Positions 26,661 to 34,347 of a stretch of DNA of 64,000 bases are shown here, one piece after another (the stretch's first letter is position 1; the number at the start of each line of letters is the position of its first letter). The translations under genes and the position numbers were made by a program. Origin of the DNA: Bog-473 sp963791995 (GTDB lineage Bacteria; Actinomycetota; Acidimicrobiia; Acidimicrobiales; RAAP-2); assembly GCA_963791995.1 (NCBI GenBank), contig CAWBUQ010000008.1, forward strand, positions 186,001-250,000. Reading direction: 5' to 3'. A model generated the notes under the pieces. It was not told where the DNA came from. It ran no database searches and was given only the letters and a program-made list of their open reading frames with translations.

Positions 26661-27539
26661 GTGGTTGCGTTGGTCGTGGTGTCGACGTTCGTGGTGTTGG
26701 TCCTCGGGATCTTGGTCGCCGGGCTCCTTCGCTCGCACGCCGACATCCTCCGGTCGCTCCACGAGCTCGGCGTGGGCGTGGGCGACCCGTCCGAGGCGGC
26801 GGCATCGGGCTCGGGTCCGGCAACCGCGGTCGGCACCGCGCCGGTCGCCGCGGCGTCGCCGGTCGCCATGATGCCGCCGTCATCGAGCCCGCCTCTCGGG
26901 CCGGCCCCGACGGTTGCCGGCGTGACCCCGACCGGGGACGCCCGGGCCATCTCGGTCACCAACAGTGACGGCTTCACCCTCTTGGCCTTCCTCTCGTCTG
27001 GTTGCGCCACGTGTGCCGGCTTCTGGGAGGCACTCCAGCGGCCGGGCGCCCTCGAGTTGCCCGGCCACAGCCGCGCCGTGATCGTCACCAAGGGGCCCGA
27101 CCGTGAGGTCCCCTCCGAGGTGCGCGCCCGTGCCAACGGGAGCATCCCCGTCGTGATGTCGACCGAGGCCTGGGTCGAGTACCAGGTACCGGGCTCGCCC
27201 TTCTTCGTCCTCGTCGACGGATCGACCGGCACCAAGGTCGGCCAGGGGGTGGCCAATCACGTCGGCCAGCTCGCCGAATTGGTCCGCCGCGCCGAGAACG
27301 ACCGCGCCATGCCCGACGGCGGCGAGCGCGGTCGGGGTGATGGCCGTCGCGGACGCGGCGAGAGCGCGCACGACGGGCCCGCCCGCGAGGCCGCAGCCGA
27401 CGACGTCCTCCGCGTGGCAGGGATTCACCCGGGCGATCCGAGCCTCTACCCGCGCACCCTCGAGGACGTCTTTCCCTTCGGCACCGCGCCGCCACCGGCA
27501 CCGGGCACGCTCGAGGACGGACGGCCGGTGCGGGGCTGA
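26661..27539 (+). CDS. Membrane-anchored thioredoxin-like protein (MauD/TlpA-like)
   Basis: This 292-residue protein has one N-terminal membrane helix (residues 1-23), an Ala/Pro/Ser linker, and a thioredoxin-like domain with a CxxC motif at C115 and C118 (LSSGCATCAGFW). The C-terminal 60 residues are charged and probably disordered. The start GTG has a perfect AGGAGG (26651-26656) four bases upstream. The CATC motif outside the membrane suggests a thiol-disulfide donor. Its position as first gene of a cluster with a MauE-like protein and a cysteine-rich Tat substrate suggests it helps form disulfides in that substrate, by analogy with MauD. Confidence 0.75.
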   Translation: MVALVVVSTFVVLVLGILVAGLLRSHADILRSLHELGVGVGDPSEAAASGSGPATAVGTAPVAAASPVAMMPPSSSPPLGPAPTVAGVTPTGDARAISVTNSDGFTLLAFLSSGCATCAGFWEALQRPGALELPGHSRAVIVTKGPDREVPSEVRARANGSIPVVMSTEAWVEYQVPGSPFFVLVDGSTGTKVGQGVANHVGQLAELVRRAENDRAMPDGGERGRGDGRRGRGESAHDGPAREAAADDVLRVAGIHPGDPSLYPRTLEDVFPFGTAPPPAPGTLEDGRPVRG

Positions 27540-27542
27540 GCG

Positions 27543-28031
27543 GTGGCCACCATCGGCGCACACGGTATTTCGGCGCGGCTCCCCGACGGCTTCGAGGGCC
27601 GCATCTTCGTCCGCCCGGCCGTCGTCGGTTCGAGCTACCCGGTGGCGCAGTTCGGAACCTTCCCCCTTCCCGACGACATCGGTGACTTCGGCAGCGGTGC
27701 CGTCTCCGTCATGGGTCCGGCGGACGTCTTCGCCACACTGTTCGAGTACGGGCCCGAGAGCCTGGGCACCGCGCTGTTCGCTCGGCAAGGCCGGCCCACC
27801 ACGCTGACCCCGGCGGACTTCTCCCCGACCGTGTTGCGGCGTGGGATCCCCGGACAGTCCGGCACCCAGTGGTTCTTCACCGAAGGGGGGCGCCCCTTCT
27901 CCTTCTACGCAGTGCTCGGGAGCCACGTGCGCCGCACCACGCTCGTCCCGCGCGTCAACACCCTGCTGGGCGCGCTCGGCGTGAGCCCGGCGACGTCCGA
28001 AGCTCCTCTGGCGAGGCCGCAGTGGAACTGA
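27543..28031 (+). CDS. Hypothetical protein of the redox cluster (162 aa)
   Basis: I do not recognise a named family. It starts ATIGAHGISARLPDGFEGRI and contains FRPAVVG-like strands, GAVSVMGPADVFATLFEYG and GTQWFFTEGGRPFSFYAVLG. There is no signal peptide, membrane segment or cysteine, so it is probably a soluble beta-rich protein. GTG 27543 is three bases after the thioredoxin-like gene, and the stop overlaps the MauE-like start by ten bases. This places it firmly within the same transcript and suggests a cytoplasmic accessory or assembly role. Confidence 0.65.
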   Translation: MATIGAHGISARLPDGFEGRIFVRPAVVGSSYPVAQFGTFPLPDDIGDFGSGAVSVMGPADVFATLFEYGPESLGTALFARQGRPTTLTPADFSPTVLRRGIPGQSGTQWFFTEGGRPFSFYAVLGSHVRRTTLVPRVNTLLGALGVSPATSEAPLARPQWN

Positions 28032-28615
28032 TCGGCCTGTATCTCATTGCGGCGGGATTGCTCGTCGTTGCCGGCGTGGCCAAGGCGTCGCGGCCCGACG
28101 ACACTGCCCGCGCCCTCGTGACCCTGCGCTCCTCGCGCAGAGCGCCGGGCGGGCGCGCCGTGTCCTTGCGCCGTATGCGCCTGTTCGTGCGCACCGGCGC
28201 GCTGGCCGAGGCCGTGCTCGGACTGATCGCGCTGCTCATGCCCCGACCGCTCACGGCATCCCTCGTCGCGCTGTCCTACGCGACGTTCAGTGTCGTCGTC
28301 GTCGTCGCCCGCCGCCGCGGTGGACCACTGGCCACCTGCGGCTGCTTCGGACGGCCCGACACGCCGCCGACCACCGTGCACCTGTTCGTCAATCTCTTGC
28401 TGGCGGTGAGTGCGGTCGTCGTCGCTGCGTCCGCGCCGGCAGACGGCACCGTGGTCTCCGCGTTGGCCCACCAACCGTGGGCGGGGCTCCCCCTCTTGTT
28501 CGTCAGCGCAGTCGGGTTGTGGCTGAGCCTGCTGGCGCTCTCCAGCCTCGCCGCGCTCGAGGGTGCGCGCAGACTGGTGGACCCGGCGCGGGGCGCGGCG
28601 GTCACCCGGCCGTGA
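28022..28615 (+). CDS. MauE/DoxX-like redox membrane protein
   Basis: This 197-residue protein has about four or five membrane segments (near 3-20, 60-80, 82-98, 125-145 and 155-180). The motif CGCFG (LATCGCFGRPD) is characteristic of MauE-type proteins, membrane components needed for maturation or disulfide formation of the methylamine dehydrogenase small subunit. GTG 28022 starts inside the end of the previous gene, and the stop overlaps the next start (GTGA at 28612). The likely role is to pass oxidising equivalents to the cysteine-rich exported product encoded next. Confidence 0.75.
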   Translation: MELIGLYLIAAGLLVVAGVAKASRPDDTARALVTLRSSRRAPGGRAVSLRRMRLFVRTGALAEAVLGLIALLMPRPLTASLVALSYATFSVVVVVARRRGGPLATCGCFGRPDTPPTTVHLFVNLLLAVSAVVVAASAPADGTVVSALAHQPWAGLPLLFVSAVGLWLSLLALSSLAALEGARRLVDPARGAAVTRP

Positions 28616-30006
28616 GCCTGTCGACCGCGCTCGTCTCGCGCACGGCGCACGCACTCGAAGGCCGCCTGTCGCGGCGCAGCCTCATCAACCGGTCTGCCTT
28701 CGTCGGCAGCGCGGTCGCCGTCGGGTCCGGCCTCGACCTGGCCTTGCGACCCGGCACCGCCTACGGCGCCATTTGCGAGTGCGGGAACGCGGGCTGTGGC
28801 TGTGGGAGCACGTGCTGCTCGGGGTTCTCCGAGTTCTGCTGCGCGGTCAGCGGGTACAACTACTGCCCCGAGAACACCATCATGGGTGGCTGGTGGGTGG
28901 CGGAGGGATCGTCCTACTGCAACGGGCCGCGCTACTACATGGACTGCAATGCGACCTGTAGCTGCACGGCGGGTTGCTCTGGTGGCTTCCCCTTCTGCGA
29001 GACCGAGTGCGACGGGGTCAATTGCGGCTGCGGACCGCAGGGGTGCAATTCCTTCCTGACCGGGTGTCTGCAGTTCCGCTACGGACAGTGCAACCAGGAC
29101 GTCCCGTGCATGGGACGCATCGTGTGCCGGGTCGTTGCGTGTGTGCCGCCGTGGCAGGTCGATCCGACCTGCACCACGGCATTGGCGGTCGACAACGGCA
29201 CGGCCGAGCAGAACGAGCCGTGCTGGACCTCGGCGCCACCGTGCAGCTCGCCGACCACGAGGTGCGAGGTGGTCTGCGTGCTGCCGAGCGCCGACGGAGG
29301 CGGCTACGGGGTGCTCACGTCGTTCGGCCTCCTCCTCGCCTACGGCGACTTCGTGAATCAAGGCGACGCGTCGGGGCTCCAGCTCGCCGCTCCCGTTGTG
29401 GGCGCCGCCGCCTGCCACACCGGTGGGTACTGGCTCGTCGCCGCGGACGGTGGGATCTTCGACTATGGGGGCGCGCCGTTCTTCGGCTCGATGGGCGGCC
29501 AGCACCTGAACGCGCCGATGGTGGGTGTCGCGGGAACCTCGAGCGGCCGGGGCTACTGGACGGTGGCCTCCGACGGCGGGATCTTCGCCTACGGGGACGC
29601 AGCGTTCTACGGCTCCATGGGAGGAAGGCGGCTCAACGCGCCCATCGTCGGGATCGCTCCCACGCCGACCGGCCACGGGTACTGGCTGGTGGCATCCGAC
29701 GGCGGGATCTTCGCCTTCGGGGACGACGCCGTGTTCCTCGGTTCCATGGGGGGCCGCCGCCTCAATGACCCGGTCGTCGGCATGGCGGCGACCCCGTCGG
29801 GCTCGGGCTATTGGCTGGTGGCCTCCGACGGCGGCATCTTCGCCTACGGGGACGCCGCGTACGACGGGTCCACCGGGGACCTCCAGCTCGCCAAGCCTGT
29901 CGTCGGGATGAGCGCGTACGGCGACGATGCCGGCTACTGGCTCGTGGCGCGCGACGGCGGGATCTTCGCCTTCGGCGGCGCCCCCTTCTTGGGATCGCCG
30001 GCGTGA
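28612..30006 (+). CDS. Tat-exported cysteine-rich protein fused to a six-repeat GYW/DGGIF domain
   Basis: This 464-residue exported protein has a twin-arginine-type signal (LSRRSLINRSAF near residues 19-30, hydrophobic to 46, AYGA near 50-53). Residues 55-222 hold 29 cysteines by my count, with short cysteine-spaced stretches such as CECGNAGCGCGSTCC, CPENTIMGGWWVAEG, RYGQCNQDVPCMG and VVACVPPWQVDPTC. From residue 231 to the end are six repeats of about 42 residues. The cysteine-rich part belongs to a conserved actinobacterial Tat-substrate family of unknown function. It has an arrangement (CP..T....W.VA, Cys-rich) that recalls methylamine dehydrogenase light chain, but I cannot prove homology. 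GTG 28612 overlaps the MauE-like stop. Confidence 0.75.
   Translation: MSLSTALVSRTAHALEGRLSRRSLINRSAFVGSAVAVGSGLDLALRPGTAYGAICECGNAGCGCGSTCCSGFSEFCCAVSGYNYCPENTIMGGWWVAEGSSYCNGPRYYMDCNATCSCTAGCSGGFPFCETECDGVNCGCGPQGCNSFLTGCLQFRYGQCNQDVPCMGRIVCRVVACVPPWQVDPTCTTALAVDNGTAEQNEPCWTSAPPCSSPTTRCEVVCVLPSADGGGYGVLTSFGLLLAYGDFVNQGDASGLQLAAPVVGAAACHTGGYWLVAADGGIFDYGGAPFFGSMGGQHLNAPMVGVAGTSSGRGYWTVASDGGIFAYGDAAFYGSMGGRRLNAPIVGIAPTPTGHGYWLVASDGGIFAFGDDAVFLGSMGGRRLNDPVVGMAATPSGSGYWLVASDGGIFAYGDAAYDGSTGDLQLAKPVVGMSAYGDDAGYWLVARDGGIFAFGGAPFLGSPA
29302..30003 (+). repeat. Six tandem protein repeats of the GYWLVASDGGIF type
   Basis: The repeats start at 29302 (degenerate first copy), 29425, 29551, 29677, 29806 and 29932 (truncated last copy of 24 residues). 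Each has GYWLVA.DGGIF.YGDA, then FYGSMGG..LN.P and VVGMA.TP.G, a period of 42-43 residues (126-129 bases). Copies two to five are very similar at the DNA level too. I know this repeat as abundant in exported acidimicrobial proteins. The spacing suggests a beta-propeller or similar closed or linear beta structure. Confidence 0.85.
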
Positions 30007-30080
30007 GTCGCCCGATCGCCACTGCGATCCGGGCCGTCCGCGTCGGCCCGGACGCGACTGCTGCCACGAAAGGGGCTCTC

Positions 30081-30899
30081 ATGACCATCGTTCTCGCTGT
30101 CTCGGCCGCCGTGGTGGCGGTCGTCGCAGCCGCGCGATCGACCTGGTCGCCGTGTGGGGTGTCGATGCTGGCGACGATCACACCGCTGGCCGAGACGGGG
30201 CGGGGCCATCGGTACCGATCCACCGCGCTGTGGTTCGTTGCCGGTGCGGTGGTGGGCGGGCTCACGCTCGGGCTCGTGTTGAGCGTGCTCGCCATCGGGA
30301 TCGGTGCGGTCGCCCCCGCACTGGCGGTGCGTGCCGCGCTGGCGTGCGCCGCCGCGGCGATCTGCGCGGCATCGGACACGCCGGCCGCCCGCTTTGCCCT
30401 CCCGGTGCACCACCGCCAGGTCAACGAGCGCTGGCTCGACCAGTTCCGTCCCTGGGTCTACGGCGCCGGGTTCGGCTGGCAGATCGGTACCGGGTTCGTC
30501 ACCTACATCAAGACGGCCGGCGTCTTCCTCATGGCGTTCCTCGCCGTGCTGAGCGGGTCATGGTGGATCGCACTGGCCGTCGGCATGCTCTTCGGTGTGG
30601 TCCGTGGCCTCGCCGTCTTCCTCGGCCGGAGCATCACGAGCACCGCGACGTTGGCTGCGTTCCACCGCCGCTTCACCCGGCTCGGCCCCGTCGTCCTCGC
30701 CGTGACGGTGTGCGTCGAGACTGCCGCCGCCGTGCTCTTCGGCTGGCTGCTCTCGCCCTGGGCCGGGGTGGCGCTGGTGCTGGCGGGGGCCGCGTTGCTT
30801 CTCGCCTGGAGCGCCCAGCGGAGGACGCGTGCCACGTCCGGTCGGGCCGCGGTGCCGACCGAGGCGATGGCCACGGCGACGCCGGCCGGGCGGAGCTGA
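30081..30899 (+). CDS. Polytopic membrane protein of the redox cluster (CcdA/MauF-like position)
   Basis: This 272-residue integral membrane protein has about seven hydrophobic segments. Near the N-terminus it has AARSTWSPCGVSMLATITPL, a Pro-Cys motif with CxxS/M spacing at the start of a helix reminiscent of DsbD/CcdA-type thiol carriers, although only one cysteine is present there. A loop has RQVNERWLDQFRPWVYGAGF. ATG 30081 has AAAGGGG six bases upstream. GTG 30003, overlapping the upstream stop, would add 26 residues. As last gene of the cluster it may pass electrons or assist export. The function is inferred only from context. Confidence 0.65.
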   Translation: MTIVLAVSAAVVAVVAAARSTWSPCGVSMLATITPLAETGRGHRYRSTALWFVAGAVVGGLTLGLVLSVLAIGIGAVAPALAVRAALACAAAAICAASDTPAARFALPVHHRQVNERWLDQFRPWVYGAGFGWQIGTGFVTYIKTAGVFLMAFLAVLSGSWWIALAVGMLFGVVRGLAVFLGRSITSTATLAAFHRRFTRLGPVVLAVTVCVETAAAVLFGWLLSPWAGVALVLAGAALLLAWSAQRRTRATSGRAAVPTEAMATATPAGRS

Positions 30900-30903
30900 G
30901 CCT

Positions 30904-31304
30904 CTAGGCGCTCATGTCGACGGCGTTGATGCGCACCGGGACGATGCGGACGACGACCCTGGTGTCCCCCGGCGCGTCGTGCTCGCGCAGGTCGGCGTCG
31001 TATTTCGCTCCGACCTTCTCGGCGAAGACACGGTCCTCGTCGGGCGTCACGTCCGCTGTGCCCCGGATCTCGAGGTACCGGTAGGGATTGGCCAAGTCGA
31101 GGATGAAGGCGGGCACGCCGGCTCCGTCATCAGGTTCTTGGTCTTCTGCCGGGCCGAGTTCAGCGAAATGGCGACCTGGTCGCCCTCGGCGAGGAACCAC
31201 ACCTCGGAGACCTGTGGGTAGCCGTCCTCGCCGACCGTCGCCAGCGTTGCGAAACGGCCGTCGAGCAGGTCTCGGTGGCTGTCGGGGATGCTGTCGTGAG
31301 CCAT
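30904..31304 (-). CDS. PPOX-class F420-dependent oxidoreductase, one apparent frameshift
   Basis: This split-barrel protein of about 133 residues belongs to the F420-dependent PPOX class. It reads SHRDLLDGRFATLATVGEDG, YPQVSEVWFLAEGD and SLNSARQKTKNLMTEP, then breaks frame near 31115. It resumes with FILDLANPYRYLEIRG, ADVTPDEDRVFAEKVGAKY and VVVRIVPVRINAVD. The conserved RQKTKNL and PYRYLEIRG segments are family marks. Members reduce small molecules with F420H2. ATG 31304 diverges from the HAD gene. Confidence 0.78.
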
Positions 31305-31425
31305 GGCGGTGCTCCTACCCGTTGACGGCGGATCGAAGCATCGGCGCGAGACCCACCACTACCATCAGGCGATCGCGCCCGCGCCCGCAGGATCTCCGCC
31401 ACCGTCGCCGCGCCCCATCCGGCTC

Positions 31426-32224
31426 ATGCTGGCCGACGTCGACGGCACGCTGGTGACCAACGACAAGGTGCTGACCGACGACGCCGTCGCCGCCGTGCGG
31501 CCGCCTGCGCGACGCCGGCATCGAGTTCGCCATCACCAGCGGCCGCCCGCCGCGCGGCATGGAGATGCTGATCGATCCCCTGGACCTGCAGACGCCCATC
31601 GCGGCCTTCAACGGTGGGTTGGTGGTCGACCGGACCATGGAGATCCTGGAGCAGCACGTCCTGCCCGAAGATCTCGTCTCCCCGGTCACCGACCTCATGC
31701 ACGAGTTCGAGCTCGACGTCTGGCTCTACCGCGGTGCCGACTGGTACGTGTCGGACCCCAAGGCTCCGCACGTCGACCGCGAGGCCTGGACCGTGCGCTT
31801 CGACCCCAAGGTCATGCAGGGCCTCGACGGCCTGACCAAGGACGTGGTCAAGCTCGTCGGGGTGAGCGACGACCACGACGCGATCCAACGGGCGGCCAAC
31901 GCCGCGGGCGAGCAGTTCGGCGACCACGTCACCGCGGCGGCCTCACAGCCCTACTACCTCGACGTCACCCACCCCGAGGCCAACAAGGGTTGGGTGGCCC
32001 GGTTCCTGGCGGAGCGCTACTCCCTCGACCCCGACGAGATCGCCACCATCGGCGACATGCCCAACGACATCTTGATGTTCGCCCATTCCGGATTGAGCAT
32101 CGCCATGGGCAACGCCGACCCCGGGGTCAAGCGTGCCGCCCGTCGCTGTACCGCGAGCAACGAAGACGAGGGGTTCGCGTACGCCGTCGACCGCTTCGTC
32201 CTGCCGTCCGCCGCCCGCTCCTAG
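31426..32224 (+). CDS. HAD-superfamily hydrolase, Cof/IIB type (one apparent frameshift)
   Basis: This sugar-phosphate phosphatase-like protein has about 265 residues. Motif I is LADVDGTLVTND (nucleophile Asp in DVDGT), and motif II Ser/Thr is in FAITSGRPPRG, after the frame break at the GG 31499-31500. Motif III is Lys in HPEANKGWV, and motif IV is TIGDMPNDILMF. The type IIB cap lies between. Cof-type enzymes hydrolyse sugar phosphates, PLP or FMN-like substrates. ATG 31426 gives a very short lead before motif I. A start at 31303 would add 41 residues but overlap the divergent gene. The 3-prime end overlaps the convergent dnaB gene by four bases. Confidence 0.8.
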
Positions 32225-33687
32225 ACCCCGCGGTGGTTCTCGAAGCGCGCGTACTGCTTGAGGAAGAGCAGGTTGGCCTTGCCGGTGGGCCCGTTGCGGT
32301 GCTTGGCCACCTCGATCAGCGCGTCGTCGGCGCGGTCGATCGGCACCTCGTCGTTGTACTCGGACTCTCGGTAGATGAACAGCACCACGTCGGCGTCCTG
32401 TTCGAGCGATCCTGACTCACGGAGGTCGGAGAGCTGGGGCGTCTTGTCCTGACGGGACTCGAGGTTCCGGGAGAGCTGGGAGAGGGCGACGACGGGCACC
32501 TCGAGTTCACGGGCCAGGATCTTCAGTCCACGGCTGATCTCGGCCACTTCGGTCTGGCGGTTCTCGGCCCGGCCGCGACCGGTCATGAGCTGGAGGTAGT
32601 CGACCACGACGATCCCGAGGTCGCCTTCCGACTTCTTCAGCCGCCGGGCCCGTGCCCGGATGTCCATGACGGTCACGTTGGGGTTGTCGTCGATGAAGAT
32701 CGGGGCGCTCGACAGCCGGGTGACGGCCATGCCGATCTTGCTCCAGTCCTGGGTGCGGATCCGCCCGGTCTGCAGGCTCTGGCCGTTGACCTCCGCCTCG
32801 GAGGCCAGGATGCGCTGGGTCAGCTCGAGATGGCCCATCTCGAGTGAGAACAGCAGGGCGGGTCGGCCGACCTGCAGCCCGACGTTGGCCAGGACCCCGA
32901 GCGCGAAACTGGTCTTCCCCATTCCCGGGCGCGCCCCGACGATGTTGAGCGAGGACGGCTGGAAGCCGAGCAGGATCCGGTCCAGCTCCTCGTAGCCGGT
33001 GGCGACGCCGGTGATGTGCGAGCCGCGCTGGCCCAGCTCCTCGATGCGGTCCAAGCCCGCCCCGAGCAGCTCGTGCAGCGGCCGCATGGTGTCGACGGTC
33101 CGCCGCTCGCCGACGTCGAAGACGAGCTGTTCGGCCTCGTCGACCGCCGCCTTCACGTCCTCGGGGACCGAGTAGCCGATGTCGGCGATGTCGCCCGCCA
33201 CACCGATGAGGCGTCGCAGGAGGGCGTGTTCCTCCACGATCTGGGCGTAGTGGCGTGCGTTGGCGATCGACGGCGTGTTGGCCTGCAACGAAATGAAGAT
33301 GGAAGGGTCCCCGACCTGTTCGAGCAGCCCGGAGCGCTTCAGCTCGTCGGTCACGGTCACGGCGTCGATGGCCTCACCCCGCTCCATCAGCGCTTGGATG
33401 GCCGAGAAGATGTGCCCGTGGGTCGGCTTGTAGAAGTCGCTGGCCGAGCAGGTCTCGATGCCGACCGACGCCGCGTCGTTGGAGAGCAGCATGGCCCCGA
33501 GGAGGGATTGCTCGGCGTCGAGGTCGTGGGGCGGCAGCCGCGCGCCGGCCGACTGAGGGCGGGACGGCCGAGCGGATCGGCCGGGGGCGGGTGTCGTCGA
33601 AGGCTTGGACCACGGCCCCCCTACTCTGACGGTCGATGGCTGGGGACGGTAAGGAAGAACTTGCTGTGGGAAAGGTCGGGCCGGCAT
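32221..33687 (-). CDS. dnaB: Replicative DNA helicase DnaB
   Basis: This hexameric replicative helicase is about 488 residues from ATG 33687. The N-terminal domain begins PPHDLDAEQSLLGAML, and the RecA-like domain has Walker A GARPGMGKTS, Walker B VVVDYLQLMTG and the H4 region DLRESGSLEQDADVV. There is no intein. The leader before PPHDLD is Pro/Arg-rich, and the start is uncertain: the frame stays open to 33894, and no good SD is seen at 33687. It is the distal gene of the rpsF-ssb-rpsR-rplI-dnaB group, 210 bases from rplI, with DnaA-box-like sites in the gap. Confidence 0.93.
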   Translation of the reverse strand: MPARPFPQQVLPYRPQPSTVRVGGPWSKPSTTPAPGRSARPSRPQSAGARLPPHDLDAEQSLLGAMLLSNDAASVGIETCSASDFYKPTHGHIFSAIQALMERGEAIDAVTVTDELKRSGLLEQVGDPSIFISLQANTPSIANARHYAQIVEEHALLRRLIGVAGDIADIGYSVPEDVKAAVDEAEQLVFDVGERRTVDTMRPLHELLGAGLDRIEELGQRGSHITGVATGYEELDRILLGFQPSSLNIVGARPGMGKTSFALGVLANVGLQVGRPALLFSLEMGHLELTQRILASEAEVNGQSLQTGRIRTQDWSKIGMAVTRLSSAPIFIDDNPNVTVMDIRARARRLKKSEGDLGIVVVDYLQLMTGRGRAENRQTEVAEISRGLKILARELEVPVVALSQLSRNLESRQDKTPQLSDLRESGSLEQDADVVLFIYRESEYNDEVPIDRADDALIEVAKHRNGPTGKANLLFLKQYARFENHRGV

Positions 33688-33728
33688 GTGGGTAACCGTG
33701 GGTGTAAGCACGCCAGCCGTGTGGATAA
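33687..33728 (-). promoter_or_regulatory. Two DnaA boxes at the dnaB 5-prime end
   Basis: On the minus strand TTATCCACA occurs exactly (plus 33720-33728, TGTGGATAA), and TTACCCACA (8 of 9) at 33687-33695. They are 24 bases apart and just upstream of, or overlapping, the proposed dnaB start. The consensus for bacterial DnaA boxes is TTATCCACA. This suggests DnaA binding and control of dnaB transcription. Confidence 0.5.
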
Positions 33729-33897
33729 CCCGTGTATGAACGGTTGTGCCTCCAGGCCGAAGGACCCGCGCGTTCGCCGTCACGCCGACATGATGAGCAC
33801 AGCGCTGTGACCGTTCACCGGGGTTGCCGAACAACGGACACTGAACGCCCTGGCCGGGGGACTCCCGGCACACCATCCCCGTCGACGGGGACACGAC

Positions 33898-34347
33898 TCA
33901 GCTGGCCGGGCTGACCTCGACCGTCACGATGACGGTGACGTCAGGGAACAGTTCGACGGTCACGTCGAAGCTCCCGGTCTCCTTGATGTGCTCGGGGAGC
34001 ACGATGTGCCGGCGGTCCACCTCGACCCCCTTGGCGGCAGCGATGGCGTCGGCCACCTCGGACGGACCGACCGACCCGAAGAGCCGGCCACCTCCGGCCG
34101 CGCGCGCCGCGATCGGGATCACGGCGCCGGCGAGCAGGGTCGCCTGCGCTTCCGCGGCACTGCGGTCCTGGGCCTCGCGCAGGTCGCGGCGGCGGCGCAT
34201 CTGCCCCGCCTGACCCTCGACACCCTCGGTAGCCACGATGGCGCGGCCCTCGGGCAACAGGAAATTGCGGGCGAAGCCGCCGGCGACCTTGACGATGTCG
34301 CCCCGGCGGCCCACGCCGGCCACGTCGTCACGCAGGAGGACCTTCAT
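33898..34347 (-). CDS. rplI: 50S ribosomal protein L9
   Basis: This 149-residue L9 begins MKVLLRDDVAGVGRRGDIVK, the near-invariant L9 N-terminus. FARNFLLPEGRAIVAT follows, then the long connecting helix and the C-terminal domain (LFGSVGPSEVADAIAAA and VDRRHIVLPEHIKETG). It binds 23S rRNA domain V and helps maintain frame. The ATG overlaps the rpsR stop (ATGA). No odd features are seen. Confidence 0.97.
   Translation of the reverse strand: MKVLLRDDVAGVGRRGDIVKVAGGFARNFLLPEGRAIVATEGVEGQAGQMRRRRDLREAQDRSAAEAQATLLAGAVIPIAARAAGGGRLFGSVGPSEVADAIAAAKGVEVDRRHIVLPEHIKETGSFDVTVELFPDVTVIVTVEVSPAS

Noticed and set aside
28612..30006. Direct call as methylamine dehydrogenase light chain (mauA)
   Set aside because: The cysteine count and spacing are far from the 12-cysteine light chain, and no heavy-chain gene is in the window; only an analogy is justified.
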